64,000 nucleotides of DNA from SG8-30 sp964406445 (GCA_964406445.1 CAYORU010000005.1:62001-126000); one strand, 5' to 3'. Positions 9,793-18,361 are shown, counted from the first letter of the stretch. Notes: generated by a model from the sequence alone, not told the origin. Program-made: numbers and translations.

Positions 9793-10206
9793 ATGGCAGC
9801 CGAGCCACTGTCGAGCCCCGCCGCGTCCTCGGCCACAGTCTGCGTGGTCGATCCGGAAGCGGCCGTCGTCGAGCGCCTGGACGCGATGTTCACGGCGATG
9901 GGCGCACGCGTGCGTGCCTACGGCTCGGGCCGGGCGCTGCTCGACGACATCGGCACCGACGTGCCGGTCTGCGTCATCGCCGAAGCGCGGCTGCCGGACA
10001 TGTCCGGGCTCGACCTGCTGCAGGCGCTGCGCGCCCGGAGCAATCCCGTGCCCGTGATCCTGACCTCGCGGGACGGCGAGGTCTCCGCCGCGGTGGCGGC
10101 GATGCGGGCCGGCGCCCTCGACTTCGTCGAGAAACCCCAGGTGGACCAGCTGCTCGCCTGGCACGTCCACCGCCTGCTCGACTCCGCCGGGACCGTCCGG
10201 GACTGA
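9793..10206 (+). CDS. Stand-alone receiver domain with Glu at the phospho site
   Basis: A 137-residue receiver domain without output domain, closely resembling the FixJ receiver. The position of the phospho-acceptor Asp is Glu64 (AEARLPDMSG instead of LDIRMPGMSG). The acidic pocket (D20, E22), T91 and K114 are kept. It lies 112 bp after fixJ on the same strand. A Glu here cannot be phosphorylated in the usual way and sometimes mimics the active form, so it may act as a constitutive partner or decoy for FixL/FixJ (inference). The start is uncertain: ATG at 9793 is used; an in-frame start at 9763 would add ten residues. Confidence 0.8.
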   Translation: MAAEPLSSPAASSATVCVVDPEAAVVERLDAMFTAMGARVRAYGSGRALLDDIGTDVPVCVIAEARLPDMSGLDLLQALRARSNPVPVILTSRDGEVSAAVAAMRAGALDFVEKPQVDQLLAWHVHRLLDSAGTVRD

Positions 10207-10221
10207 CGGCGTCGCACCGGA

Positions 10222-11100
10222 TCAGCCGCGCGGCGGCGCTGCCTCGGCCAGGTCTCCGGCGGCTCGCCGCAGGGCGGCGGACTCCCGCAGCCGGCGGTAT
10301 TCCCGAAGGCGCCTGCCGAGCCGCTTGCGGATCGGGGCATCCAGCCGCGCGAGCAGCGCCGGCCCCAGCGGCGCGCCGAGCGATTCCAGCCAGAGCCGCG
10401 CCTCCAGCGCGTCGCGGTGGTCGCCCAGGCAGGCCTGCAGCCTCCTGAGCGGCTTCACCAGCCGCCCGGCGTCGCCGCCGCAGAGCTCGACCAGCGCCTC
10501 CGTCGCATAGCGCGCGTGCTTGCAGCGAAGCCGCACCGCGTGCAGTGCCTCGGTGTCGAGCGGGGCGCCGGCAAGCGTCGCCAGCAGCCGTTTCCAGCGC
10601 TTGCGCAGCCGCCGCAGCAGCAACGGCTGGAGCTCCGGCCCGGGTCGCTCGAACAGCCGCGGGTCCGCGACCGCGCCGGCGACCCGCGCGCGGCAGGCGG
10701 CGAAGTCCGCCGTTCCGGCCCGGCGACCGAAGCGCCTGCGCGTCGCCGCGCACTCGCGATCGAGTGCGGCGGCGAGCGGCTCGCGCAAACCGGGCGCGAG
10801 CCGCTCCCGCGCCGCGAGCCCCAGCAGCCATGCCCGGCGCACGTCCGCCTCGCGCATCGGGCCGAGCATGCCCGCGAGCGTCTTGAGGTCCCCGCGAAGC
10901 GCCGCGCCGCGTCGCGCCGCGAGCGCCCCGTCGAGCGTCCCGGCGATGGAACGCAAGCCTCGAGCCACCACCCGGCAGCGATGGACGTGTTCGGGGGCGG
11001 CGTCCCGCAGCACTCCGGCGAGGGCCTGCTCGAATCGTGCATGCCGGTCGACGAGCAGCGCCGGCAGCGCCGTGGCCAGCCGCGTCCCGGCGGAGGTCAT
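10222..11100 (-). CDS. CHAD domain protein
   Basis: A 292-residue, Arg-rich helical CHAD-domain protein. CHAD domains bind inorganic polyphosphate and localise to polyphosphate granules. Conserved basic patches typical of the family are HVHRCRVVARGLRSIAGTL near the N-terminus, LHAVRLRCKHARYATEAL in the second half and KPLRRLQACLGDHRDA. There is no fused CYTH domain. It overlaps cbpM by 4 bp, so it is probably co-translated with the cbpA-cbpM chaperone pair upstream on the same strand. It converges on the Glu-receiver gene 15 bp away. Confidence 0.85.
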   Translation of the reverse strand: MTSAGTRLATALPALLVDRHARFEQALAGVLRDAAPEHVHRCRVVARGLRSIAGTLDGALAARRGAALRGDLKTLAGMLGPMREADVRRAWLLGLAARERLAPGLREPLAAALDRECAATRRRFGRRAGTADFAACRARVAGAVADPRLFERPGPELQPLLLRRLRKRWKRLLATLAGAPLDTEALHAVRLRCKHARYATEALVELCGGDAGRLVKPLRRLQACLGDHRDALEARLWLESLGAPLGPALLARLDAPIRKRLGRRLREYRRLRESAALRRAAGDLAEAAPPRG

Positions 11101-11411
11101 GCGCCGGGTCCGACCAGGGATTCCATCGCCTCGAGCCGGCGACGCAGCCGCTCGCGCTCCTCGAGCAGCTCGACCAGCAGGACGGCGGCGGCCGCGTGCA
11201 GCTCCAGCTCCCGCGCCAGCCTCAGCGCGCGGGCAAGCCGCGCGGCCTCGGCGGCCGTGACCAGCGCGCTCCCGCCCGGGCCCGGGCAGGGCTGCGCCAG
11301 GCCCAGCTCGACGTACTCCCAGAGCGCGATCCGCTCCACGCGCAGCGCCACCCCGAGTTCCTCGATGGATAGCCTCTCGGCCGGGACCGGCAGCGTCGTA
11401 TGGCCTTCCAT
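11097..11411 (-). CDS. cbpM: Chaperone modulator CbpM
   Basis: A 104-residue MerR-like helical protein directly downstream of cbpA (1 bp gap). CbpM binds the J-domain of CbpA and inhibits its co-chaperone and DNA-binding activity. The product shows the typical N-terminal LSIEELGVALRVERIALWEYVELGL helix-turn-helix-like segment and a C-terminal coiled coil (LLEERERLRRRLEAMESL). The ATG at 11411 was chosen because a longer frame would run into cbpA coding sequence. Confidence 0.85.
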   Translation of the reverse strand: MEGHTTLPVPAERLSIEELGVALRVERIALWEYVELGLAQPCPGPGGSALVTAAEAARLARALRLARELELHAAAAVLLVELLEERERLRRRLEAMESLVGPGA

Positions 11412-11412
11412 G

Positions 11413-12342
11413 TCAGCCTCCGCTGCCGGCGCGCGGGTCGAAGGGAAGGTCGCGGCGCATCTGCTCGAACAGCTCGCGCGCCCGCGGCGTGTCGGCACGC
11501 GGCAGCACCACACGCAGGATCACGTACTGGTCTCCCGGCGGACTCCCGGGCAGTCCGCGGCCACGCAGGCGGAGTCGCCGGCCGGAGTCGCTGCCCGCGG
11601 GAATCCGCAGCTCGACGGGCCCTCCGAGCGTCGGCGCCTGGACGGTCGCGCCGAGCGCGGCCTCCCAGGGCGCGACCGGCAGGCTGACGCTCACGTCGCG
11701 CCCCTCCACCGAGAAGACCGGATCCGGCCGCAGCGCGACCTTGAGGTAGAGGTCGCCGCGCGCGCCGCCGCCAACTCCCGGCGCGCCCTGGCCCGCGAGC
11801 CGGATCACCTGCCCGTCGGTCACCCCGGGCGGTATCCGCAGGTTCAGGCGGCGCGTGCCCAGCTCCACGCCACCACCCGCCTTGGGACGCGGGTGCCGCA
11901 ACTCGATCGACTCCGTCCCGCCGGAGTACGCCCGGCGGGGATCGATCTCGATCGTGGCGTGGTGATCCTCGCCGCGCTGGTCGTTGCGCCGGCTGCCGGT
12001 GTAGCCGCCTCGTGCGCCGAAGAGCTCCTCGAAGAAGTCGCTGAAGCGTCCGGCGCCGGCGCCGGGTCCCGAGAACTCGAAGCCCGAGGCCCAGTCCGGC
12101 GGCGGGCGGAACTCCTCGCCCGGCCGGAAGCCGCGGCCGACCTGGTCGTAGGCCGCCCGCTTCTCGGCGTCCCGCAGGACCTCGTAGGCCTCCTGCACTT
12201 CCTTGAAGCGCTCCTCGGCCTGCGGCTCCTTGCTGACGTCCGGATGGTACTTGCGCGCGAGCCGCCGGTAGGCGCGCTTGATGTCGTCCTGCGACGCCTC
12301 GCGCGGCACGCCCAGAACGCCGTAGTAGTCCTTGAATTCCAT
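11413..12342 (-). CDS. cbpA: DnaJ-class co-chaperone CbpA
   Basis: A 309-residue type II J-protein. N-terminal J-domain (residues 3-70) with H33PD35, a Gly/Phe-rich linker (GRGFRPGEEF, FGARGGYTG), then two beta-rich substrate-binding domains and no zinc-finger CxxCxGxG repeats, which separates it from DnaJ. CbpA stimulates DnaK and in E. coli also binds curved DNA. The ATG at 12342 gives the family start MEFKDYYGVLGV. The longer frame to 12933 lies inside the RND gene and is spurious. cbpM and the CHAD gene follow. Confidence 0.92.
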   Translation of the reverse strand: MEFKDYYGVLGVPREASQDDIKRAYRRLARKYHPDVSKEPQAEERFKEVQEAYEVLRDAEKRAAYDQVGRGFRPGEEFRPPPDWASGFEFSGPGAGAGRFSDFFEELFGARGGYTGSRRNDQRGEDHHATIEIDPRRAYSGGTESIELRHPRPKAGGGVELGTRRLNLRIPPGVTDGQVIRLAGQGAPGVGGGARGDLYLKVALRPDPVFSVEGRDVSVSLPVAPWEAALGATVQAPTLGGPVELRIPAGSDSGRRLRLRGRGLPGSPPGDQYVILRVVLPRADTPRARELFEQMRRDLPFDPRAGSGG

Positions 12343-12428
12343 GGCGCCGGTTCCTGGCCCTGTCTGGCGTTTCTTGCGTACCTGCCGCGATTTTTCAAGG
12401 GTCGGCGCGCCGGGCCCGGCCCGGGGGC

Positions 12429-15400
12429 TCAGCCGGCGCTGCGGCGCCGATAGCCGTAGTACAGCACGGGAATCACCACGAGCGTGAGCAGCGTGGAAAC
12501 CATGATCCCGAAGATGAGCGACACCGCGAGCCCGTTGAAGATCGGATCGTCGAGGATGAAGAACGCGCCGAGCATGGCCGCGAGGGCCGTCAGCGCGATG
12601 GGCTTGGCGCGCACCGCGCCGGCGCGGATCACCGCATCGGGCAGCGCCCGGCCCGCCGCGAGTTCGACGTTCACGAAGTCGACCAGCAGGATCGAGTTGC
12701 GCACGATGATGCCGGCGAGCGCGATCATGCCGATCATGGACGTCGCCGTGAACTGCGCTCCGAGCAGCGCGTGGCCGGGCATGATTCCGATCAGCGTCAG
12801 CGGTATCGGCGCCATGATCACCAGCGGCACCCCGTAGCTGCCGAACTGGCCGACGACCAGCAGGTAGATCAGCACGAGCCCGACGGAATACGCGAGTCCC
12901 ATGTCGCGGAAGGTTTCGTAGGTGATGGTCCACTCTCCGTCCCAGCGCACCGCGAAGCCGCGCGATCCGTCGGGGCGGCCGACGAAGTACTGATCGACGT
13001 CGCGGCCCGCGGGACGCCCGTCGGCGATCCGGCCCGCCAGTTCGAACATCCCGTACAGCGGGCTGTCGAGCTCGCCACCGCCGTCGCCGGAAACGAAGGC
13101 GTAGCGCGCGCCGTCCTTGCGGTAGATCACCGGATCGACGCCCTCCCGGGTCACTCGCACGACTTCGGCCAGCGGCACGGTCGCGCCGCCAGCGGCCCGC
13201 ACCCTGAGCGCCAGCGCACGATCGAGGTCCGCCTTCTCGGCGACCGGCAGCTCGAGGCGGATGCCGATCGGATAGCTCTCGCCGCCGGCGCGGGCGTAGC
13301 TCGCGTCATGGCCCGACAGGGCCGCCGTCAGCGTTTCGGCGACCGCCTGCTGGGAGATGCCGAGGAGGCCCGCCTTCTGGCGGTCCACGGAGGCGACCAG
13401 CCGCGCGGCGTCCGCCTCGACGCTGTCGTCGACGTCGATGATGTCCGGGCTGTCGTCGAACAGGCCGCGGATCGCGAGCGCGAGCTGGCGCTGGGCGGCG
13501 TAGTCGGGGCCGTAGACCTCGGCCACGATCGGCGCCATCACGGGCGGCCCGGGCGGGACCTCGACGACCTGCACCGAGGCGCCGTGGCGCCGGCCGATGT
13601 CGGCCAGCGCCGGCCGCACCGCGCGGGCGATGTCGTGGCTCTTTCGGTCGCGGTGGTGCTTGTCCACCAGGTTGACCTGCAGGTCCCCGAGCGCGCCGCC
13701 GGAGCGCAGGTAGTACTGGCGGACGAGCCCGTTGAAGTTGATCGGCGCTGCGGTGCCGGCGTAGGCCTGGTAGTCGGTGACCTCCGGGACCTCGCGGACG
13801 ACGCGCGCCAGCTCGCCGAGCACGCGTGCGGTCGCCTCCACCGGCGTGCCCTCCGGCATGTTCAGCACGACCTGGAACTCCGACTTGTCGTCGAACGGGA
13901 GCATCTTGAGGACGACCCACTTGAGCCCCGCGAGTCCGAGCGCGGCGAGGATCGCGAGCAGCATCGCGAGGTAGAGGCGGTGCCGGTTGCGGCGCGCCGC
14001 CGGCCCCTCGAGGAACGGGGTCATGACCCGCCGGAAGAAGGGCTCGAGGCCGGCGCTGCCGTGACCGGTCGCCGGCGCGGCGTGCGCCGCGCCCGCCAGC
14101 AGCCGGTTCGAGAGCCACGGCGTGAAGACCAGCGCCACCGCGAGCGAGATCAGCATGCCGAGACTCGCGTTGATCGGGATCGGGCTCATGTACGGCCCCA
14201 TCAGGCCGCTCACGAACGCCATCGGCAGCAGCGCGGCGATCACCGTGAACGTCGCGAGGATGGTCGGCCCGCCGACCTCGTCCACCGCCGGCGGGATCGC
14301 CTCCACGAGCGACTTGCCGCCGAGGGCCATGTGGCGGTGGATGTTCTCCACCACGACGATGGCGTCGTCCACCAGGATGCCGATCGAGAAGATCAGCGCG
14401 AACAGCGAGACGCGGTTCAGCGTGAAGCCCCAGGCCCAGGAAGCGAACAGGGTCGCGGCCAGCGTCACCACGACCGCCGCGCCCACGACCACCGCCTCGC
14501 GCCAGCCGAGGGCGAACAGCACCAGCAGTACGACGGAGGCGGTCGCGAAGCTCAGCTTCTGGATGAGCTTTTGGGCCTTGTCCGTGGCGGTCTGGCCGTA
14601 GTCGCGCGTGACCGTGACCTCGACGCCCTCGGGGACCAGCACGCCGCGCAGGGACTCGATCCGGCTGATGGCCTCGCTCGTGACATCGGCGGCGTTGAAC
14701 CCGGGCTGCTTGGACAGCGCGAGCGTCACCGCGGGCGACTCGCCGGCGAACCCGATGCCGCGGGTCGCGGCCGCCGCACCGGCGCCGAACCAGGCGTAGG
14801 CTTCGGGCTGGTCCGGCCCTCGGCTGACGCGGGCGAGGTCCTCGAGCAGCACCGGCCGGCCGTCGGCCACGCCGACCACCAGCCCCGCGACGTCCTCGCG
14901 GGTGGCGAGGTAGGTGCCCGCCTGCACCGGCAGCTCGACGTCGGCGCCGATGACGCTGCCGGCCTGCCGCACGACGTTCGCGGCGGTCAGCGCCGCGGCG
15001 ACCTCGTGAACCGTGAGCCCCAGGCCCTCGAGGCGCTGCGGGTCCAGCTCGACGTGCACCACGTCGTCGGGCGCGCCGATCGTGTAGATGTTGCGGGCCC
15101 CGGGGATCCGCTTGAGCTCGCCTTCGAGACCGTGCGCCACCCGCGCGAGCTCGTGCGCACCGCGCGAAGGATCGCGCGTCCAGAGCGTGACGGTCAGCAC
15201 CGGAACGTCGTCGATGCCCTTGGGCTTGATCATGGGCTGCAGCCAGCCCAGCGCCTGCGGCCGCAGGTCGAGGTTGGAATAGACCGCGTTGTAGAGGCGG
15301 ATGATGGCGTCGTTGCGCGGCACACCGACCTGGAACTCGACGGTCAGCACCGCGAGTCCCGGGCGCGCCACCGAGTACAGGTGCTTCACGCCCGACACCT

Positions 15401-15638
15401 CGGCGAGCACCTGCTCCATCGGCTCGGCGATGAGGGCCTCCACCTCGGCCGGGCTCGCGCCGGGGAACGGGATCATCACGTTCGCCATGGTGACGTCGAT
15501 CTGCGGCTCCTCCTCCCGCGGCGTCACCAGCACCGCGAACAGGCCGAGCAGGAGGCCCGCCACCGCGAGCAGGGGGGTGATCTGGTGGGTGAGGAAGCGC
15601 CCCGCGATGCGCCCGGAGATGCCGAGCCGGCCGTCCAT
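12429..15638 (-). CDS. RND-family efflux permease (AcrB/MdtB-like)
   Basis: A 1069-residue resistance-nodulation-division transporter of normal length (12 helices, two large periplasmic loops). The first helix is at about residues 20-38, and the proton-relay pair D424-D425 sits in the conserved GILVDDAIVVVEN segment of helix 4. The VTMANVMIPFPGASPAEVE start and the GLAVLTVEFQVG stretch fit the multidrug branch with many environmental members; substrate is unknown. It follows the adaptor gene after 3 bp. No outer-membrane TolC-type gene is nearby, so it likely borrows one. Confidence 0.92.
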   Translation of the reverse strand: MDGRLGISGRIAGRFLTHQITPLLAVAGLLLGLFAVLVTPREEEPQIDVTMANVMIPFPGASPAEVEALIAEPMEQVLAEVSGVKHLYSVARPGLAVLTVEFQVGVPRNDAIIRLYNAVYSNLDLRPQALGWLQPMIKPKGIDDVPVLTVTLWTRDPSRGAHELARVAHGLEGELKRIPGARNIYTIGAPDDVVHVELDPQRLEGLGLTVHEVAAALTAANVVRQAGSVIGADVELPVQAGTYLATREDVAGLVVGVADGRPVLLEDLARVSRGPDQPEAYAWFGAGAAAATRGIGFAGESPAVTLALSKQPGFNAADVTSEAISRIESLRGVLVPEGVEVTVTRDYGQTATDKAQKLIQKLSFATASVVLLVLFALGWREAVVVGAAVVVTLAATLFASWAWGFTLNRVSLFALIFSIGILVDDAIVVVENIHRHMALGGKSLVEAIPPAVDEVGGPTILATFTVIAALLPMAFVSGLMGPYMSPIPINASLGMLISLAVALVFTPWLSNRLLAGAAHAAPATGHGSAGLEPFFRRVMTPFLEGPAARRNRHRLYLAMLLAILAALGLAGLKWVVLKMLPFDDKSEFQVVLNMPEGTPVEATARVLGELARVVREVPEVTDYQAYAGTAAPINFNGLVRQYYLRSGGALGDLQVNLVDKHHRDRKSHDIARAVRPALADIGRRHGASVQVVEVPPGPPVMAPIVAEVYGPDYAAQRQLALAIRGLFDDSPDIIDVDDSVEADAARLVASVDRQKAGLLGISQQAVAETLTAALSGHDASYARAGGESYPIGIRLELPVAEKADLDRALALRVRAAGGATVPLAEVVRVTREGVDPVIYRKDGARYAFVSGDGGGELDSPLYGMFELAGRIADGRPAGRDVDQYFVGRPDGSRGFAVRWDGEWTITYETFRDMGLAYSVGLVLIYLLVVGQFGSYGVPLVIMAPIPLTLIGIMPGHALLGAQFTATSMIGMIALAGIIVRNSILLVDFVNVELAAGRALPDAVIRAGAVRAKPIALTALAAMLGAFFILDDPIFNGLAVSLIFGIMVSTLLTLVVIPVLYYGYRRRSAG

Positions 15639-15641
15639 GGC

Positions 15642-16697
15642 TCAGCGGCCCGACAGCGCGAGCGTCGCAGCCACCGGGTCCGCCGCGACGCGCTCGCCGG
15701 CCGAGAGGCCTGCCAGCACCTCGACCTCGTCGCCGATGCGGCGCCCGAGCCGCAGCTGCCGCAGCGCGAGCGAGCCGTCTTCGCCGATCACGTAGACGGC
15801 ACTGACCTCGCTGCGCTTCGCCACCGCCGAGGCAGGAACGCGCAGCAGCCCCGCGGGCCCGAGCGCGAAGCCCGCCTTCACCCGCATTCCGGGATACAGG
15901 CCGGCCGGCTGCCCCGGGAGGTCCGCCCATACGCGAACGGTGCCGGAGGCGGCGGAGGCCGCGGGAAACACGGTGAGCGCCCGGGACGGCACGGGGCCCG
16001 ACGGCAGGTGCACCGTGGTCGTGCCGAGGTCGCGGATGCGCTCGGCCAGGCCCTGCGGCACGTCGAGGGTGACGCGCAGCCGGCCGGGGGCCGCGAGCGC
16101 GACCAGCGGCTGGCCGGGACCGACCGCCTCGCCGGCCTCGACGTAGCGGCGCATGACGCGGCCCGCGAAGGGCGCGCGGACTTCCGTGTAAGCGAGCTCC
16201 TGCTCCGCCGCCGCGAGGACCGCGCGCGCCGCCGCGAGCCGAGCCTGTGCGGCCTCGTGCTCGGCACGGCTGCGGTCGAGTTCGGCGCGCGGCACCAGCC
16301 TCCGCTCGAAGACGCTCGCGGAGCGCTCGAACGCCGCGCCGGCCTCGGTCGCACGCGCCTGCGCCTCGGCGAGCGCCTGGCGCGCGGCGTCTCGACCCGC
16401 GCGCTGCTCGACGGCGCTCAGGCGCAGGATCAGGTCGCCGCGGCCGACCGCGTCGTCCACGTCGCGCTCGATGGCGATGACGCGGCCGCGGGTCTGCGCG
16501 GACAGGGTCGCCTGGTCGAGCGCCTCGACCAGGCCGTCGAACAGTCGCTCGCCCGGCGCCTCGGAAGCCTGCACGACGATGGCCGCGAGTGCGGGCGCGG
16601 TTGCGGGCGCGGCGGGCGGGTCCCCGCCGTCGCCTGCGCACCCCGCCGCCGCCAGAGCGGCGAGCAGCACCGGCGCGAGGCCACGCACGGGCGACAT
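15642..16697 (-). CDS. RND periplasmic adaptor lipoprotein (MFP/HlyD family)
   Basis: A 351-residue membrane-fusion protein that bridges the RND pump to an outer-membrane channel. The N-terminus is a lipoprotein signal with lipobox AAGC at C20. A split biotinyl-lipoyl domain flanks a helical hairpin rich in Ala/Arg/Glu (about residues 95-165), followed by beta-barrel domains. The ATG at 16697 gives the signal sequence; the longer upstream frame has none. It lies 3 bp upstream of the permease gene. Confidence 0.9.
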   Translation of the reverse strand: MSPVRGLAPVLLAALAAAGCAGDGGDPPAAPATAPALAAIVVQASEAPGERLFDGLVEALDQATLSAQTRGRVIAIERDVDDAVGRGDLILRLSAVEQRAGRDAARQALAEAQARATEAGAAFERSASVFERRLVPRAELDRSRAEHEAAQARLAAARAVLAAAEQELAYTEVRAPFAGRVMRRYVEAGEAVGPGQPLVALAAPGRLRVTLDVPQGLAERIRDLGTTTVHLPSGPVPSRALTVFPAASAASGTVRVWADLPGQPAGLYPGMRVKAGFALGPAGLLRVPASAVAKRSEVSAVYVIGEDGSLALRQLRLGRRIGDEVEVLAGLSAGERVAADPVAATLALSGR

Positions 16698-16708
16698 TTC
16701 GGCCGGGC

Positions 16709-16912
16709 TCAACGGAAGGCGCAACCCGGGGCGAGCCCGAGCCTGCGGAACAGGATCGCGGCCGGGCAGAAGCCGGTGAACGCCGACTGCAGCAGGTTCG
16801 CGCCGACGAAGGCCGTGAGCCACAACCACAGCGGACTGACGAAATGCGCGAGCAGGAGACTGAGCAGCACCATGCTGCCCGCCATCGCGAGCACGGCGCG
16901 GTCGATGGTCAT
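16709..16912 (-). CDS. DUF2892 (YgaP-type) small membrane protein
   Basis: A 67-residue protein with two membrane helices (about residues 5-23 and 28-46) and the family ending FTGFCPAAILFRRLGLAPGC. DUF2892 is the membrane part of YgaP rhodanese-like proteins and is often stand-alone beside sulfur-transfer or efflux genes. The two cysteines (CP and GC) are typical. It sits 11 bp upstream of the adaptor and is probably in the RND operon. Its function here is unknown. Confidence 0.85.
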   Translation of the reverse strand: MTIDRAVLAMAGSMVLLSLLLAHFVSPLWLWLTAFVGANLLQSAFTGFCPAAILFRRLGLAPGCAFR

Positions 16913-17019
16913 GGCAAACCCCCACAGGATGCCGGACATACCCCGGACTGTCGGTCCGCGGCCGCCGCTTTCCAATACGCAGAGTCAACGCGCCGCCGGC
17001 CGCAATGCGCTTGCGTCCT

Positions 17020-17424
17020 TCAGCCGTTCGCGGCGTCCTCGACCTCCGTCGTGGCGAGCCGCTTCACCGCGACCGGGTTCAGGACCATGCCGAGCAGCGC
17101 GCCCACGCTGCGGTGCGACTCGATCGGGTGGCGCAAGGGGCACTCCGGGTGCAGCCGGTAGCGGTTGCGCCGGCCCTCGCGCAGGCGCTCGACGACGCCC
17201 GCCTCCTCGAGGTCGGAGACGATCTTCTGCACGGCGCGCTCGGTGATTCCGACCGACAGCGCGACGTCGCGCAGCCGCGCCTCAGGATCCCTCGCGAGGC
17301 AGACCAGCACGTGGCCATGATTGGACAGGAACGTCCAGTGCCGCGCAACGGGGCCCGCACCCGGCCGCGCCGGCTTGCCGGCGTCCCGGGGCCTGGCTTC
17401 GGTCTGCCTGTGCATCTCGGCCAT
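17020..17424 (-). CDS. Winged-helix transcriptional regulator
   Basis: A 134-residue protein with a winged helix-turn-helix in the middle: HWTFLSNHGHVLVCLARDP, LRDVALSVGITERAVQKIV as the recognition region and RRNRYRLHPECPLRHP as the wing. It resembles MarR/ArsR-type HTH proteins of this size. It is the first gene on the minus strand ahead of the DUF2892-adaptor-RND set, 107 bp apart, and may regulate that set. No obvious metal site; the single Cys in the HPECPLRHP segment could be a redox or metal point, which is speculative. Confidence 0.8.
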   Translation of the reverse strand: MAEMHRQTEARPRDAGKPARPGAGPVARHWTFLSNHGHVLVCLARDPEARLRDVALSVGITERAVQKIVSDLEEAGVVERLREGRRNRYRLHPECPLRHPIESHRSVGALLGMVLNPVAVKRLATTEVEDAANG

Positions 17425-17461
17425 GTCCTACTCCCGGCGGCAGGGCCGGGAGCGCCGACCA

Positions 17462-17489
17462 TTGCCGCGAACTTTTTTTCGCGTATAGT
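17462..17489 (+). promoter_or_regulatory. Candidate plus-strand promoter facing the ompW-like gene
   Basis: TTGCCG (17462-17467), 16 bp, TATAGT (17484-17489). The -10 matches five of six consensus bases. The spacer contains CGCGAA/TTCGCG, an inverted repeat (17466-17471 and 17478-17483). No convincing protein gene follows, only three hairpins, so it could start a small RNA or be fortuitous. Confidence 0.3.
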
Positions 17490-17544
17490 TTTTCAGCAAC
17501 ACCATTTCTTGAGAGAAGTATCGCATGGGCGCCGCATACGGGCG

Positions 17545-17632
17545 GCTTCGGCTTACCGAAGCGCGGACGCGTCGCGGGGGTCGCCTGGGCGACCCCCGCG
17601 CCTCCCTGCCGCCCGGCGTCAGGCCGGGCGGC
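17545..17632. terminator. Three successive hairpins downstream of the ompW-like gene
   Basis: Three perfect inverted repeats in a row: GCTTCGG/CCGAAGC (17545-17562), GCGGGGGTCGC/GCGACCCCCGC with a 4-base loop (17574-17599), and GCCGCCCGGC/GCCGGGCGGC (17608-17632). The last lies 10 bp after the ompW-like stop on the minus strand. No T-run follows on either strand, so they are not textbook intrinsic terminators but may stop transcription or protect the mRNA 3' end. Confidence 0.55.
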
Positions 17633-17641
17633 GCATCCCGC

Positions 17642-18361
17642 CTAGAACTGGTAGCCGAGCATGATGCTGTAGATCATCGGGTCGATCTTGATCTTGCCGA
17701 GCCGCGCAGAGTCGCCGTCCAGGATCAGGTCGAGGTCCGACTGGATCTCGATGTAGCGGATCTCGCCGTTCAGCAGCCAGCGCTCGCCGAAGGCCCAGTC
17801 GAGTCCGATCTGGGCCGCGATGCCGGTCGAGTCGTCGAGCTTGAGGTCGGCGCCCGCGAGCCCGAGCTGGGTGAGCTCGGCTTCGAGGTCGGACGTGAAC
17901 TTCTCGTCGGAGAACAGCGTGAGGTTGAGACCGAGCCCCACGTAGGGCCGGAACGTGCCTTCGGGCAGGAAGTGGTACTGCACCGAGAGCGTCGGCGGAA
18001 GGTGCTTCACCTCGGCCAGCTGGCCACAGCCGCGATCGCCGTCGACCGTGCCGCAGAGGTTCACGTCGTGCTTGAACGGCACGGCCGCCAGCAACTCGAG
18101 GCCGACGTTGTCGGTCAGCATGTAGGTGATGGTGAACCCGAGGCTCGTGCCCTCATCTACCTCGAGGTTCACGTCCTGGATCGTGAAGCCCTCGCCGTCG
18201 CTCAGGTCGCCGAGGCTCAGGTTGTTCGACTTCGGGTCGACCATCGTCGCGCCCGCGCGCACGATCCAGTCGCCCTTCTCGGCCACGGCCACGGGCGCGG
18301 CCAGCAAGGCAGCGACGCTCGCGATGCCGAGGAACGCGACCGATTTCAGGGTCTTCGACAT
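17642..18361 (-). CDS. ompW: OmpW-family outer-membrane protein
   Basis: A 239-residue outer-membrane beta-barrel protein. A signal peptide (MSKTLKSVAFLGIASVAALLAAPVAVA, cleavage near residue 27) is followed by the OmpW hallmark start GDWIVRAGATMVDPKSNN, alternating beta strands, a conserved PYVGLGLNLTLFSDE segment and a C-terminal strand ending in aromatic F (MLGYQF). OmpW forms an eight-stranded barrel for small hydrophobic molecules and is often oxygen- or stress-regulated. An insertion with two cysteines (NLCGTVDGDRGCGQL) could form a disulfide loop, which is unusual. Start at ATG 18361 with AGGAT ribosome site. Confidence 0.88.
   Translation of the reverse strand: MSKTLKSVAFLGIASVAALLAAPVAVAEKGDWIVRAGATMVDPKSNNLSLGDLSDGEGFTIQDVNLEVDEGTSLGFTITYMLTDNVGLELLAAVPFKHDVNLCGTVDGDRGCGQLAEVKHLPPTLSVQYHFLPEGTFRPYVGLGLNLTLFSDEKFTSDLEAELTQLGLAGADLKLDDSTGIAAQIGLDWAFGERWLLNGEIRYIEIQSDLDLILDGDSARLGKIKIDPMIYSIMLGYQF

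Noticed and set aside
12372..12399. Heat-shock (sigma32) promoter for cbpA
   Set aside because: CTTGAAA is a perfect -35 (12399-12393, minus strand), but no CCCCAT-like -10 follows at the right distance.
12771..17246. A 1491-residue open frame on the plus strand across the RND genes
   Set aside because: It is antisense to two clear RND-operon genes, Arg/His/Glu-rich with no recognisable domain, and follows from the high GC third positions.
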